29,165 bases of DNA from GH45 sp046704385 (GCA_046704385.1 JBJKSB010000110.1:1-29165); one strand, 5' to 3'. Shown: positions 6,846-15,032, counted from the first letter of the stretch. Made by a program: numbers and translations. Notes: generated by a model not told the origin, from the sequence alone.

Positions 6846-8309
6846 AATAACAACTGCACTAAATTTACATTTCTCCAAACATGCTCCACACTTAATGCAT
6901 ATCGATTGGTCAATAGTATGAGGTCCTTTGCGCTCACCTTCAATCGCTCCAACCGGACAAACCCGGGCACACGCGGTACATCCAACACAGGCATCGTTAT
7001 CGATAATGTATTTCATCAAATCTTTACAATTTCCGGCAATACACTTATGCTCTTCAACGTGAGCCAGGTATTCGTCGTAAAAATTGTCCATGGTTGATAA
7101 TATAGGGTTAGGCGATGTTTGTCCCAAACCACAAAGTGCCGTATCCTTAATTACATTGCATAAATCGCGTAGCTTTTCCAAATCCTCGCGCGATCCTTTT
7201 CCTTTTGTAATCAGGTCGAGTTGCTCATAAAGACGCTTATTCCCAATTCTGCATGGGGCACATTTGCCACATGATTCTTCCACAGTAAAATCGAGATAAA
7301 ATTTAGCTACCGAAACCATACAATCGTCTTCATCCATTACAATCATACCACCTGAACCCATCATTGAGCCTGAGGCCACCAGGTTATCGTAATCGATAGG
7401 AGTATCCAAATGTTTTTCTGTCAGACAACCTCCGGAAGGTCCCCCCGTTTGAACGGCTTTGAACTTTTTGCCATCTTTAATTCCACCGCCAATTTCATAA
7501 ATAACTTCACGTAAAGTAGTTCCCATAGGAACTTCAATTAAACCGACATTATTTATTTTACCTGCCAGTGCAAAAACTTTGGTGCCTTTTGATTTTTCCG
7601 TACCAATTTTATTAAACCACTGGGCTCCTTTGAGAAATATAACCGGAATGTTGGCATAAGTTTCAACATTATTCACATTAGTGGGCTTTTTACGGTAACC
7701 TTCCACCGACGGAAATGGTGGTTTAAATGTAGGTTCACCTCTTTCGCCTTCCATAGAATGGATCAAAGCAGTTTCCTCACCGCAAACAAAAGCACCGGCA
7801 CCAAAGCGTAATTCAATATCAAAATTAAAACCGGTGCCTAATATATTGTTGCCTAATAATCCATATTCGCGAGCCTGTTTTAATGCAATCCCCAACCTTT
7901 CGATAGCCAGTGGATATTCGGCACGAATATAAATCAAACCTTTATCGGCACCTGTGCAATAACCGTTTATAGCCATAGCTTCAAGCACCGAATGTGGATC
8001 GCCTTCGAGAACAGACCGGTCCATAAACGCTCCGGGATCACCCTCGTCAGCATTGCAAACTACATATTTTTGATTGGCGTTTTCCTGTGCTGTTAATTTC
8101 CATTTTAAACCTGTAGGAAAACCTCCACCACCACGGCCACGCAATCCCGAATCAATAACTTCCTGTATGGCCTGTTCCGGTGTCATTTCAGTCAAAACTT
8201 TTGCCAGGGCGAAGTAGGCATCACGGGCAATTGCCTCGTCAATATTTTCAGGATTAATAAAACCACAATTCCGAAGGGCAATACGTAGTTGTTTTTTATT
8301 TTTTGTCAT
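6840..8309 (-). CDS. hndC: NADH-linked [FeFe] hydrogenase, NuoF-like flavin subunit
   Basis: This 489-residue diaphorase subunit exchanges electrons between NAD(H), through FMN, and iron-sulfur clusters. The glycine-rich segment RGRGGGGFPTGLKW (about 57-70) and GAGAFVCGEETAL (170-182) belong to the FMN/NADH fold. The N3-type [4Fe-4S] ligands are Cys347, 350, 353 and Cys393. A C-terminal ferredoxin-like domain holds two more [4Fe-4S] clusters (Cys441-451 and Cys471-481), and a Cys423/Cys428 pair precedes it. The thioredoxin-like [2Fe-2S] domain that starts one-piece HydB proteins is absent here and is encoded separately just upstream. AAGGA lies about 8 nt before the ATG. The electron-bifurcating option (NADH plus ferredoxin) is plausible for this architecture but cannot be proved from sequence alone. 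Confidence 0.95.
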   Translation of the reverse strand: MTKNKKQLRIALRNCGFINPENIDEAIARDAYFALAKVLTEMTPEQAIQEVIDSGLRGRGGGGFPTGLKWKLTAQENANQKYVVCNADEGDPGAFMDRSVLEGDPHSVLEAMAINGYCTGADKGLIYIRAEYPLAIERLGIALKQAREYGLLGNNILGTGFNFDIELRFGAGAFVCGEETALIHSMEGERGEPTFKPPFPSVEGYRKKPTNVNNVETYANIPVIFLKGAQWFNKIGTEKSKGTKVFALAGKINNVGLIEVPMGTTLREVIYEIGGGIKDGKKFKAVQTGGPSGGCLTEKHLDTPIDYDNLVASGSMMGSGGMIVMDEDDCMVSVAKFYLDFTVEESCGKCAPCRIGNKRLYEQLDLITKGKGSREDLEKLRDLCNVIKDTALCGLGQTSPNPILSTMDNFYDEYLAHVEEHKCIAGNCKDLMKYIIDNDACVGCTACARVCPVGAIEGERKGPHTIDQSICIKCGACLEKCKFSAVVIQ

Positions 8310-8327
8310 CTTGATTCCTTCTTAAAA

Positions 8328-8726
8328 TTATTCCTTATCAATAGTTTCATAATTCTGAGGGATAACATCATTTACCAACTCCCCGTTTTTGATATATTTT
8401 TCAATAATTTCATCAGCTTTTTTTAGGCTCACATAGCCGAAAACAACAGGTTCCTTTCCGGGAAGCTTCACTGCAATGGTAGGTTCGGCATAGCAGTAAC
8501 CCATACATCCGGTTTGCGTAACTACTGAGGCAATGCTTCGTTTTTCCAATTCATCAATAAAGAATTCCATTACCTTTTTAGCACCGGAGGCGATACCACA
8601 AGTGGCCATTGCAACTTTTACCTGAACCAGGTTTTCAGAGCCTTCGCCCTTATCTTGAATTTCGATCATACTTTGCAAGTCAGCTTTAAGCTTTTGCAAT
8701 TCAGCTAACGATTTAAGTTTTACCAT
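8328..8726 (-). CDS. hndB: NADH-linked [FeFe] hydrogenase, thioredoxin-like [2Fe-2S] subunit
   Basis: The 132-residue protein is the stand-alone version of the N-terminal domain of HydB (HndB in Desulfovibrio). Recognisable blocks are VAMATCGIASGAKKVM (38-53) and TQTGCMGYCYAEP (70-82). Only three cysteines are present (Cys43, Cys74, Cys78). The position matching the first cysteine of a Cx4C motif appears to be alanine (Ala39), so its cluster may be atypical, or this may be normal for the HndB subgroup. It is the first gene of the operon, 18 bp ahead of hndC. It probably passes electrons between the flavin subunit and the complex. Confidence 0.85.
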   Translation of the reverse strand: MVKLKSLAELQKLKADLQSMIEIQDKGEGSENLVQVKVAMATCGIASGAKKVMEFFIDELEKRSIASVVTQTGCMGYCYAEPTIAVKLPGKEPVVFGYVSLKKADEIIEKYIKNGELVNDVIPQNYETIDKE

Positions 8727-8772
8727 AAATTCTCTTATTTATATTGCCCTTATTTTCATGTAATTTTCTCAG

Positions 8773-8780
8773 CAAATTTA
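8773..8780 (-). promoter_or_regulatory. Candidate -7 element of the hydrogenase operon
   Basis: Read on the minus strand this is TAAATTTG, a full match to the Bacteroidota -7 consensus TAnnTTTG, about 47 nt before the hndB start. A TTTG at the expected -33 spacing is not visible, so the call is tentative. The same octamer occurs again at 9051-9058. Confidence 0.35.
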
Positions 8781-8866
8781 CAATTATTACGTTTGCCTTA
8801 CCACTATAGTTATTTAGACTGACTTTAGATAAAGCAATTTTTAAATGACTTTTCTCATCTTTTAAA

Positions 8867-9017
8867 GAATTATTTCTTTATTAGAATATTTTAATTCATT
8901 CAATACATGATAATTAAGCATTTAGAAGACTGCTCTCTTTTACCAAATATCATTTTTGTTAAATTTTTTATAAAGATAAGTTTATATACAGAATTATTTC
9001 TTTATTTAAAATACATG
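8867..9017. repeat. Imperfect direct repeat pair
   Basis: The 16-mer GAATTATTTCTTTATT occurs at 8867-8882 and again, identically, at 8991-9006. The octamer AATACATG follows both copies in the same order (8902-8909 and 9010-9017), with about 16 bp fewer in the second copy. This suggests a duplicated and partly deleted segment, although AT-rich low complexity lowers its weight. Confidence 0.55.
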
Positions 9018-9140
9018 GAAGCCGCATGCAGCAATGAATAGGTAATCTGGCAAATTTAGTGCAATCGTTTACGAATAAATTTGTGATTTTTTCAAGTGTT
9101 GAAAATTATAAATAAACAAAATCCCTAAAATTTCCTCGAT

Positions 9141-9279
9141 TTACACCCAAATTGATCGATTTATAATTTTTGAAGTTATGCCAATTTCTGGTATTCGTTG
9201 AGCTTCATCAATAATAAAAATTCTTCAATTCCGTATTTATTATGTTTTTTTTAGGATTTAATTCTGCATTTATTATGTT
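9141..9279 (-). pseudogene. Frameshifted remnant of a AAA_14/DUF4143-type ATPase
   Basis: Two open minus-strand pieces in different frames lie end to end. The upstream piece (about 9279-9208) ends ...INTELKNFYY before a stop. The other (9224-9141, 27 codons) contains FIIDEAQRIPEIG followed by ITSKIIN. IDEAQRIPEIG is the Walker B region of the AAA_14 ATPases that carry a DUF4143 C-terminal domain, common and mobile in Bacteroidota. The P-loop upstream and the GSSS segment downstream are missing, and a one-base shift separates the two frames. I read it as debris of a lost gene. The family recognition is from memory and the fragment is short. Confidence 0.6.
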
Positions 9280-9281
9280 TT
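9228..9281. repeat. 21-bp direct repeat, 33-bp period
   Basis: ATTCCGTATTTATTATGTTTT (positions 1-20 of it at 9228-9247) recurs at 9261-9281 with two substitutions in 21 positions. On the minus strand the copies encode the similar runs IINAEL and IINTEL in the same frame, inside the ATPase remnant, so this is an internal duplication of 33 bp (11 codons) that kept frame. Confidence 0.65.
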
Positions 9282-9306
9282 AAAGATTCGTACCGGAAAT
9301 ATTCAT

Positions 9307-12300
9307 CTATTTATTTGAGGGTAATGCAACTATAAATGTAGTTCCCTTTTTAGGTTCACTTTTTACTGATATGGTACCGCCACTTTTTTGTACAAATTCA
9401 TAGCTAAGCATCAAACCCAATCCTGTACCTTTTTCATTAAGGGTACCCGGCGTTGATATATTTGCATCAATGGCAAAAAGCTTCGAAATTTTATCGGGCT
9501 CAATACCTATACCGGAATCGCTAACCTCAATTTCAGTAATACCTTTATTCATTGATGCTTTAACCATTACACTGCTGTTTTTATATGAAAACTTTATTGC
9601 ATTTGATAATAGATTCCTTAGAATGGTGGCTATCATTGAGACATCACAAAAAACTGTTGCGGAATCCTGGATGTCAAGGTCAATGGTAATTTCCTTTTGC
9701 TTTGCTGCAATTTCGATGGTAGGTAATATATCACTAAGCAGATCATGTAAAATGATATGTTTTTTATCCATTTTAATCGAACCCGTTTGCGTCATAGCCC
9801 AATCCAAAAGGTTTTGTAATAATTTATAGGTATTTTCCGAGGTCTGCAACATCTCTGTGAATACCTGATCTATTGAATCCTCGGGAATCTGATCGCGGTT
9901 ATGAACAAGCAATTGCGAGAATCCTATCAGTGTATTAAACGGACTCTTTAAATCATGAGCAAGAATTGAAAAAAACCTGTCTTTGCTTTTTATAGCTGCT
10001 TCTGCATCTTCCTTAGCCTTTTGAAGGTTTACATTTAAAATCCTTAGTTCTTCATTCTGATCTTGTAAATCGTGGGTCCTACTCTCAATAATTGATTCAA
10101 GACGGCGTTTTTCTTTCTCACTCTTTATCCTGTTAAAGTATACATACAGATAAATCAGGATAAAAATCACAAAGTAAAAAATGATAATAAATCCGGTACG
10201 GGTATACCACACTTTAAAAATGTGAAACTTATACTGAACAGGATCGCTCCAGTTATAATTTCCCTTATTTTCAGCCTTGATTTTTAAAATATAATCGCCC
10301 TCACTCAGATTATCAAAAATTAAATTATCCTTATTACCGGGTAAATTAATCCAATGGTCGGCTTCATGGTTTTTGTTTAATGAATACTGATATTTTACAT
10401 ATTTTGCCGGGTATTCGGGTGTTGCAACAAAAACATTTAACAAACTATTCTGTACAAAACTGTTTTCGTTATTTATGTTAACTGGTATGCCTGATTTTTC
10501 AAATCCTGCAATTATCGGAGTCCTGGTTTTTTTCGGTGCATGTGGAACTTTACCCCACCCAATTCCGGAAATAGTACCAACCCAAAAATTATCCGTACTA
10601 TCAATAATCAATCCCTGAAAGTTAGTAGTTTTTGAAGGCAATCCGTCAGAGTTATTAAAAACTATAGGCACACTGTCAATCAGGTGATTCAGGCCATTTG
10701 AATTTGCAAACCACAAATGCTTCAATCGATCGAATGCCACTGAAGTAACCATTTCATTTGACATCGCGCCCAGATTAAGCTGTGACATTTTATAATTATG
10801 ATATTCCCACACACCATATCGTGTGGCTAAATAATAATGTTGACTATCAACAAAAGCCAAATCGTACACCGCCATTGGTTCATTCGATTTTGTTTTAATG
10901 TCAGGACTCAGGTTATCAAACGTGTTTTTCGTGTAATTAAATTTATATAAGTAATTATTATTTCCTGATCCTGTTAAATAAACTTCAGCCGTTGGTGATA
11001 ATTTTAAATATTCCAAAGTTGAACCTGAATCCAACCTGGGTGTTAAATCATCAACAATTACTTTTTCATTCATTCGCATCACCCTTACCTGGTTTTCCCT
11101 GTTCTGCAAAAACCAAAGATCGCCTGCTTTATCCACCACCAAGTCGTATATCGCATTGCCTTCAGCTGAAAAATCAAAAAGGGTTATTTTATCTCTGACA
11201 TCCTTAAAGTACAAATAGCCAGCAGATGAGCCCATCCATAATCCACTATCATAAAACGCCAGCGATAAAATGCTTCCTTTATTTGATTTATAAAATTCAG
11301 AAATTTTTTTTCCCTTGTCAATATGATAAACCGTTTGTCCGTCAGAGAAATAAATGGTATTATCCGGTGCCAGATCAATATCGCGTACATACCGCTGTGT
11401 AACATTCACAAAAGGAGTCGAAAACACGGTTTGTCTGTAAACAATTATACCAAAGTCAGTTCCCAACCAAACTTGCTTTTGTTTATCCAGAAGAATATCG
11501 TTAATCACCTGATTTTCAGAACCTGACAATTGATTAAAATCTATTTTCGCATCATTAAAAACCACTTCGAAGGCACCGTTGTTCCATGTTCCTGCCAGAA
11601 ACTTATTATCAGAATACTTTTTAATTACCGAGACCGGAAAACTGAATCCAAGGTTTTCAACTGATTTAATAAATCCGTTTTTATCAAAATCCAGCAATAC
11701 CAACCCCTCGTTACAGCCAATTAAAAAGCTGTAATCATTGAATTTCACTACTGCATATACCGGTTCGTTCGAATAATTCCAGGCTATTTCATCGAACTCA
11801 TTCGTTTTAGGATTTAATTCATATAAATACCCTTTTTGTGATAATATATACAAATGTTTGGTGCCAATTTCAAAAAACTGAAAACTGCGTGAAAAGTGTT
11901 CTGTAAAATTCTTTTCAGGTAGATTATATGTAGTGACATGATCGTTTTTTAAACAATAAATATATTTTAAATCACCGATCCATACAGATGAATCAGCAGC
12001 ATCATAAAGAGACTTAGGAAAATCAAATATTGGGCAGTTGGCAATTCCTTTTGCTTCATTTAATAAAGATGCAAATGCCCCGTTATACGATTGCTTTACC
12101 GCTAATAAACCCTCATCAGCAGCAGCCAATAACCCATATTTTTTACTATTGAGCAGATATTTGAAATTATTGGAAAACATTTGAGGAGTGGTAACATTCA
12201 AAAAATTCCTGCCTTCAATTTTAGCCAATCCATCATCGGTAGCTACCCATACAAATCCTAATGAATCGATACACATCGATTTTATAAGATCGTTGGGTAA

Positions 12301-12402
12301 ACCATCCTCCTGATGATACCATTCCAGATTTGATTTTTGTGCCCGGCCTGAAATGGTAAAAATCAGCATGAAACATGCTATTAGTAAAGAGTTCCGTACC
12401 AT
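9307..12402 (-). CDS. Reg_prop/Y_Y_Y sensor histidine kinase
   Basis: This 1031-residue inner-membrane sensor has a signal peptide (about 1-22), then a long periplasmic region of beta-propeller repeats (typical blades: DSLGFVWVATDDGLAKIEG near 46-64, KQKQVWLGTDFGIIVYR, DNFWVGTISGIGWG), a Y_Y_Y-like domain at about 650-730, one TM segment (about 737-756) and a coiled coil. The kinase core has the phosphorylated His816 (AHDLKSPF), an N-box (NLLSNAIKFS), G1 (DSGIGIEPDKI) and G2 (GTGLGL, about 993). Unlike hybrid two-component proteins of this group it stops after the ATPase domain, with no receiver or AraC domain. No response regulator is adjacent, so its partner is elsewhere. The ligand is unknown. 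Confidence 0.93.
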   Translation of the reverse strand: MVRNSLLIACFMLIFTISGRAQKSNLEWYHQEDGLPNDLIKSMCIDSLGFVWVATDDGLAKIEGRNFLNVTTPQMFSNNFKYLLNSKKYGLLAAADEGLLAVKQSYNGAFASLLNEAKGIANCPIFDFPKSLYDAADSSVWIGDLKYIYCLKNDHVTTYNLPEKNFTEHFSRSFQFFEIGTKHLYILSQKGYLYELNPKTNEFDEIAWNYSNEPVYAVVKFNDYSFLIGCNEGLVLLDFDKNGFIKSVENLGFSFPVSVIKKYSDNKFLAGTWNNGAFEVVFNDAKIDFNQLSGSENQVINDILLDKQKQVWLGTDFGIIVYRQTVFSTPFVNVTQRYVRDIDLAPDNTIYFSDGQTVYHIDKGKKISEFYKSNKGSILSLAFYDSGLWMGSSAGYLYFKDVRDKITLFDFSAEGNAIYDLVVDKAGDLWFLQNRENQVRVMRMNEKVIVDDLTPRLDSGSTLEYLKLSPTAEVYLTGSGNNNYLYKFNYTKNTFDNLSPDIKTKSNEPMAVYDLAFVDSQHYYLATRYGVWEYHNYKMSQLNLGAMSNEMVTSVAFDRLKHLWFANSNGLNHLIDSVPIVFNNSDGLPSKTTNFQGLIIDSTDNFWVGTISGIGWGKVPHAPKKTRTPIIAGFEKSGIPVNINNENSFVQNSLLNVFVATPEYPAKYVKYQYSLNKNHEADHWINLPGNKDNLIFDNLSEGDYILKIKAENKGNYNWSDPVQYKFHIFKVWYTRTGFIIIFYFVIFILIYLYVYFNRIKSEKEKRRLESIIESRTHDLQDQNEELRILNVNLQKAKEDAEAAIKSKDRFFSILAHDLKSPFNTLIGFSQLLVHNRDQIPEDSIDQVFTEMLQTSENTYKLLQNLLDWAMTQTGSIKMDKKHIILHDLLSDILPTIEIAAKQKEITIDLDIQDSATVFCDVSMIATILRNLLSNAIKFSYKNSSVMVKASMNKGITEIEVSDSGIGIEPDKISKLFAIDANISTPGTLNEKGTGLGLMLSYEFVQKSGGTISVKSEPKKGTTFIVALPSNK

Positions 12403-12549
12403 TACTTATAAAAATACATATTTAAAATATGCAGAGGTTGTTATTTGAAATTGAAATGAATCACAAAAAAAAACGATAAAGATCAGTTTTGCAATTTTTT
12501 TTTATGTTTCATGCAGAATTTTTAGACTAAAATCTATGCGATTGTGATT

Positions 12550-12786
12550 TTAAATATGGAAGTTCCTTGCAGGTTGTTTGTACTCACCACTTAATTTCCT
12601 AAAAAAATAAAGACTTACCACAACTGATATAATTAAAATAGCTAAACCGTAAAAACAATATGGTCCGCAATAAAATCCCTCATCAGCATTAAGTGTGGAA
12701 GCTATACATCCTGTTATAGCAACCAATACATAATCGACAAATAAAATTACCGGCAGAAAAATCAGATATAATAGTATTCGTTTCAT
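12550..12786 (-). CDS. Small two-TM membrane protein
   Basis: This 78-residue protein is not recognised. Two hydrophobic helices are evident, at about residues 4-28 and 44-64. They are joined by a short polar loop with three cysteines in the region GCIASTLNADEGFYCGPYC. The C-terminus is basic (RKLSGEYKQPAR) and so is probably cytoplasmic. It is divergent from the Crp/Fnr regulator gene, with a good promoter match just upstream (12805-12836) and a 24-bp palindrome between the two, so it may be a target of that regulator. The cysteines could form a disulfide or bind a metal. That is speculation. Confidence 0.6.
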   Translation of the reverse strand: MKRILLYLIFLPVILFVDYVLVAITGCIASTLNADEGFYCGPYCFYGLAILIISVVVSLYFFRKLSGEYKQPARNFHI

Positions 12787-12804
12787 ATTAAATCGTTATT
12801 TATT

Positions 12805-12836
12805 CAAAGGTACAACCATCGAAAAATGACTTCAAG
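12805..12836 (-). promoter_or_regulatory. Bacteroidota-type promoter of the small membrane protein gene
   Basis: On the minus strand TACCTTTG (12812-12805) matches TAnnTTTG fully, and CTTG (12836-12833) lies 20 bp upstream where TTTG is expected. The start site would fall near 12798, about 10 nt before the ATG. The palindrome centre is then about 76 bp upstream of the start site, a distance at which Crp-family activators can act. Confidence 0.55.
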
Positions 12837-12862
12837 TAATGCCTTGTGATGTATTATTTAAT

Positions 12863-12886
12863 AACTTGTGAAATATTTCACAAGTT
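12863..12886. promoter_or_regulatory. 24-bp perfect palindrome with Crp-type core
   Basis: The arms AACTTGTGAAAT (12863-12874) and ATTTCACAAGTT (12875-12886) are exact reverse complements. The core is TGTGA-N6-TCACA, the classical Crp site. It ends 5 bp before the ATG of the Crp/Fnr-family gene, so it could be an autoregulatory operator that blocks transcription or start-site access. As RNA it would fold into a hairpin beside the ribosome site. Confidence 0.75.
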
Positions 12887-12891
12887 TAGTT

Positions 12892-13593
12892 ATGAGTACT
12901 TATTACAACACAGATTGCTTGAGCTGTTTTGATTGCAAAGACAAAAGTTGTGCTGCTCAAATACTAAACCAAAATGAACTAAAACTATTAAATGATAATT
13001 GCACCGAGGGTGTCTTTAAAGCCAATGAAGGAATATTAAACGAAAGATCGTTAACTTCCCATATTATTTACCTGAAATCGGGACTGGTAAAAGAATTCCA
13101 GAAGCGAGACCAAAACCGGGAATATATACTTCAAATTTTAAAGAACCACACTTACCTGGGATTACAGTCCATTTTTGGTGACCTGACCAACCACTATTCA
13201 TACAAAGCTTTGACCGAAGTAACTGTGTGCTATATCAATATAGAACATTTTAAAAGTTTATTACAACAAAATTGCGAATTCAGTTACAAAATTCTTGAAG
13301 TGATTTGTAAAGACTCACTTAACAATTTTCATCGGTTTATTAACCTGCAAGGCAAGAACATAAGCGGGAAACTTGCTGATACCTTACTGTACTTTGCCAA
13401 TCAGATATTTGAAAGCCAGCTTTTTGAGCTACCCTTAAACAGAAGTGAGTTGGGATATTTGATTGGATCGAGCCGTGAAAGTGTAACAAAGCAATTAGTT
13501 GAATTTAATAACGATGGACTTATTGAGATGCAAGGCAATAAAATCAAACTACTTGAACTGGACAAAATAAAGACTATCAGCAAATTTGGCTGA
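12892..13593 (+). CDS. Crp/Fnr-family transcription regulator with Cys-rich N-terminus
   Basis: The 233-residue protein has a cyclic-nucleotide-binding-like beta-roll (about 40-125), a dimer helix (about 130-160) and a winged helix-turn-helix (about 182-215). The recognition helix SSRESVTKQL places Arg195, Glu196 and Lys200 where Crp has Arg180, Glu181 and Arg185, which fits a TGTGA half-site. That half-site is exactly what the palindrome just upstream provides. The N-terminus has four cysteines (9, 12, 15, 20), reminiscent of the Fnr cluster ligands, and Cys113 lies further in. It may therefore sense oxygen or redox state. A GTG start at 12868 would lie inside the palindrome, so the ATG at 12892 is preferred. 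The signal and regulon are inferred. Confidence 0.88.
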   Translation: MSTYYNTDCLSCFDCKDKSCAAQILNQNELKLLNDNCTEGVFKANEGILNERSLTSHIIYLKSGLVKEFQKRDQNREYILQILKNHTYLGLQSIFGDLTNHYSYKALTEVTVCYINIEHFKSLLQQNCEFSYKILEVICKDSLNNFHRFINLQGKNISGKLADTLLYFANQIFESQLFELPLNRSELGYLIGSSRESVTKQLVEFNNDGLIEMQGNKIKLLELDKIKTISKFG

Positions 13594-13601
13594 TCAGCCA
13601 A
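13586..13601. other. 16-bp palindrome formed by two abutting stop codons
   Basis: TTGGCTGA (13586-13593) and TCAGCCAA (13594-13601) are exact reverse complements. The plus-strand TGA of the Crp/Fnr gene (13591-13593) and the minus-strand TGA of the radical SAM gene (13594-13596) touch with no gap. As RNA it can form a 6-bp stem with a GATC loop, but no T-run follows on either side, so it would be a weak terminator at best. Confidence 0.7.
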
Positions 13602-14961
13602 CCCAATCGGCAACCGGTTTAAAGTTTTCACCCACTTTAAAAGCCTTATAACCTCCCAGTTTTATTCGATATCCTAAATTCATTGGCAGTATTATCCTGA
13701 AAAACAGGTTTGGATCGAGGTATCGGAAAGCTTTACTCATCCGTCGGGTTATATTTTTATAACTGTAAAATTGCTGTTGAACCCAAGCGGTACCGTAATG
13801 TAACTGATCGGTGGTCATATTATTAGGTTGGTAAACCACATGAAAAAAATCATAATGACTCCAGTCCTTATCAAAAATCCGTCCTTCAGAATCCATCTGT
13901 TCAAACATAGGAGTCCCCGGGAATGGCGTTAGACGGGTTGACTGCAATACATCAAGATTGGCATCAAGCAGGAAATCGAGTGTATTTTCAAAAACATCGG
14001 GTTTATCGTCATCGGCACCAAACATAAAGCCTGCAAATATAGCAATGCCTTTACTGTGTAGTTTTTTTACTATTTCATGGTAATCCTTTCGTCGGTTGCA
14101 ATGTTTTCTCCAGGTTTGCAGATTATCATCCGAAAGCGATTCAAACCCGATAAACAAACCCCGGCAACCACTCTTTACCGCCATTTCGAGCAGTTCGTCA
14201 TCTTCAGCAATTCCCATCCCACACTGGCTGTACCAGCGCTTTTTAAGTGGAATCATAGCCTCAAATAAATCCAGCGCATATTGCTTTTTCATGGCAATAT
14301 TATCGTCCATAAACAAAATATGCGGGCCTAATGTCTTAAGTTCATCAATCATGCAACCTACGGGCCGGGTTCGAATTTGATAACGGTTAAATGCTGCAAC
14401 CGAACAAAATTCACATTTATTGTAACAGCCGCGTGTTGCCTGTGTGGTGTCGGTTGTAATGTAAGCCTTTTTATGGAGTAAGTTTCGGTCTGGAATCGGC
14501 AAATCCCTTAAATCGACCAATTCATTTTCATAAAATGGTTTTAATCCGCCATTTAAAAAATCGTGAATCATTAAGGGCACGTTTTTTTCCGATTCCCCGA
14601 TACAAATGGAATCGGCATGTTGAATGGCTTCATTGCGCATAAAACTTGGGTGATATCCACCGAAAATAACTTTTTTACCTTTTGCCCTGAAAATATCGGC
14701 TATTTCATAAGCCCTTGGTGCATTGTAGGTCATAAACGAAATACCGATCAAATCCACATCCATATTAAAATCAATTGGTTCTACATCTTCATCCACAATT
14801 TTAACCTCAACATTGTCAGGCATGGAAGCCGCCACGTACAAACTGGGCAACATGGAAAACCGAAATACTTTTGAATTTTTTGGTTTTTCGTGTCCTTCAA
14901 TGCGCCATAACGGTGAGGTCGGGTTAATAATGGCTACCTTAATTTTTCTGTCTGTTTTCAT
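13594..14961 (-). CDS. B12-binding domain radical SAM protein
   Basis: This 455-residue enzyme has an N-terminal cobalamin-binding-like Rossmann domain (about 8-140, with GISFMTYNAPRAYEIA and FGGYHPSF) and a radical SAM barrel with the [4Fe-4S] motif CYNKCEFC (Cys179, 183, 186). The C-terminal segment carries conserved features of the group (TPFPGTPMF, MFGADDD). Related proteins include hopanoid and lipid methylases and bacteriochlorophyll cyclases. The substrate here cannot be named. It lies 71 bp downstream of an acyltransferase-ACP fusion on the same strand, which hints at an acyl or lipid substrate. The ATG at 14961 is chosen over a TTG at 14979. The family call is firm and the role is open. 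Confidence 0.85.
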   Translation of the reverse strand: MKTDRKIKVAIINPTSPLWRIEGHEKPKNSKVFRFSMLPSLYVAASMPDNVEVKIVDEDVEPIDFNMDVDLIGISFMTYNAPRAYEIADIFRAKGKKVIFGGYHPSFMRNEAIQHADSICIGESEKNVPLMIHDFLNGGLKPFYENELVDLRDLPIPDRNLLHKKAYITTDTTQATRGCYNKCEFCSVAAFNRYQIRTRPVGCMIDELKTLGPHILFMDDNIAMKKQYALDLFEAMIPLKKRWYSQCGMGIAEDDELLEMAVKSGCRGLFIGFESLSDDNLQTWRKHCNRRKDYHEIVKKLHSKGIAIFAGFMFGADDDKPDVFENTLDFLLDANLDVLQSTRLTPFPGTPMFEQMDSEGRIFDKDWSHYDFFHVVYQPNNMTTDQLHYGTAWVQQQFYSYKNITRRMSKAFRYLDPNLFFRIILPMNLGYRIKLGGYKAFKVGENFKPVADWVG

Positions 14962-15032
14962 GGTGTTCTTTTTATACAAGTTAAAAATTTTTCATCAACC
15001 CGTAAGACAACATCTTGTGAGACCAGAAGTTA

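Larger units (their letters stand above)
8727..9306. other. Repeat-rich, AT-rich interval with decayed gene material
   Basis: This 580-bp gap between hndB and the sensor kinase contains no intact gene. It holds an imperfect direct repeat (8867-8909 against 8991-9017), a tandem-like 21-bp repeat (9228-9248 and 9261-9281) and, on the minus strand, a frameshifted ATPase fragment (9141-9279). The hydrogenase promoter should lie at its left end. Confidence 0.6.

Noticed and set aside
9307..9829. Possible truncation of a hybrid two-component protein lacking receiver and AraC domains
   Set aside because: The kinase core is complete and ends naturally after the ATPase domain. The downstream DNA encodes no receiver or AraC fragment, so this is probably a normal non-hybrid form.
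12868..12891. GTG start extending the Crp/Fnr protein by eight residues
   Set aside because: It lies inside the 24-bp palindrome. The ATG at 12892 leaves the cysteine motif intact and fits the family better.
14962..14979. TTG start of the radical SAM gene
   Set aside because: An ATG six codons later begins the conserved KIKVAIINP segment and is the simpler start.
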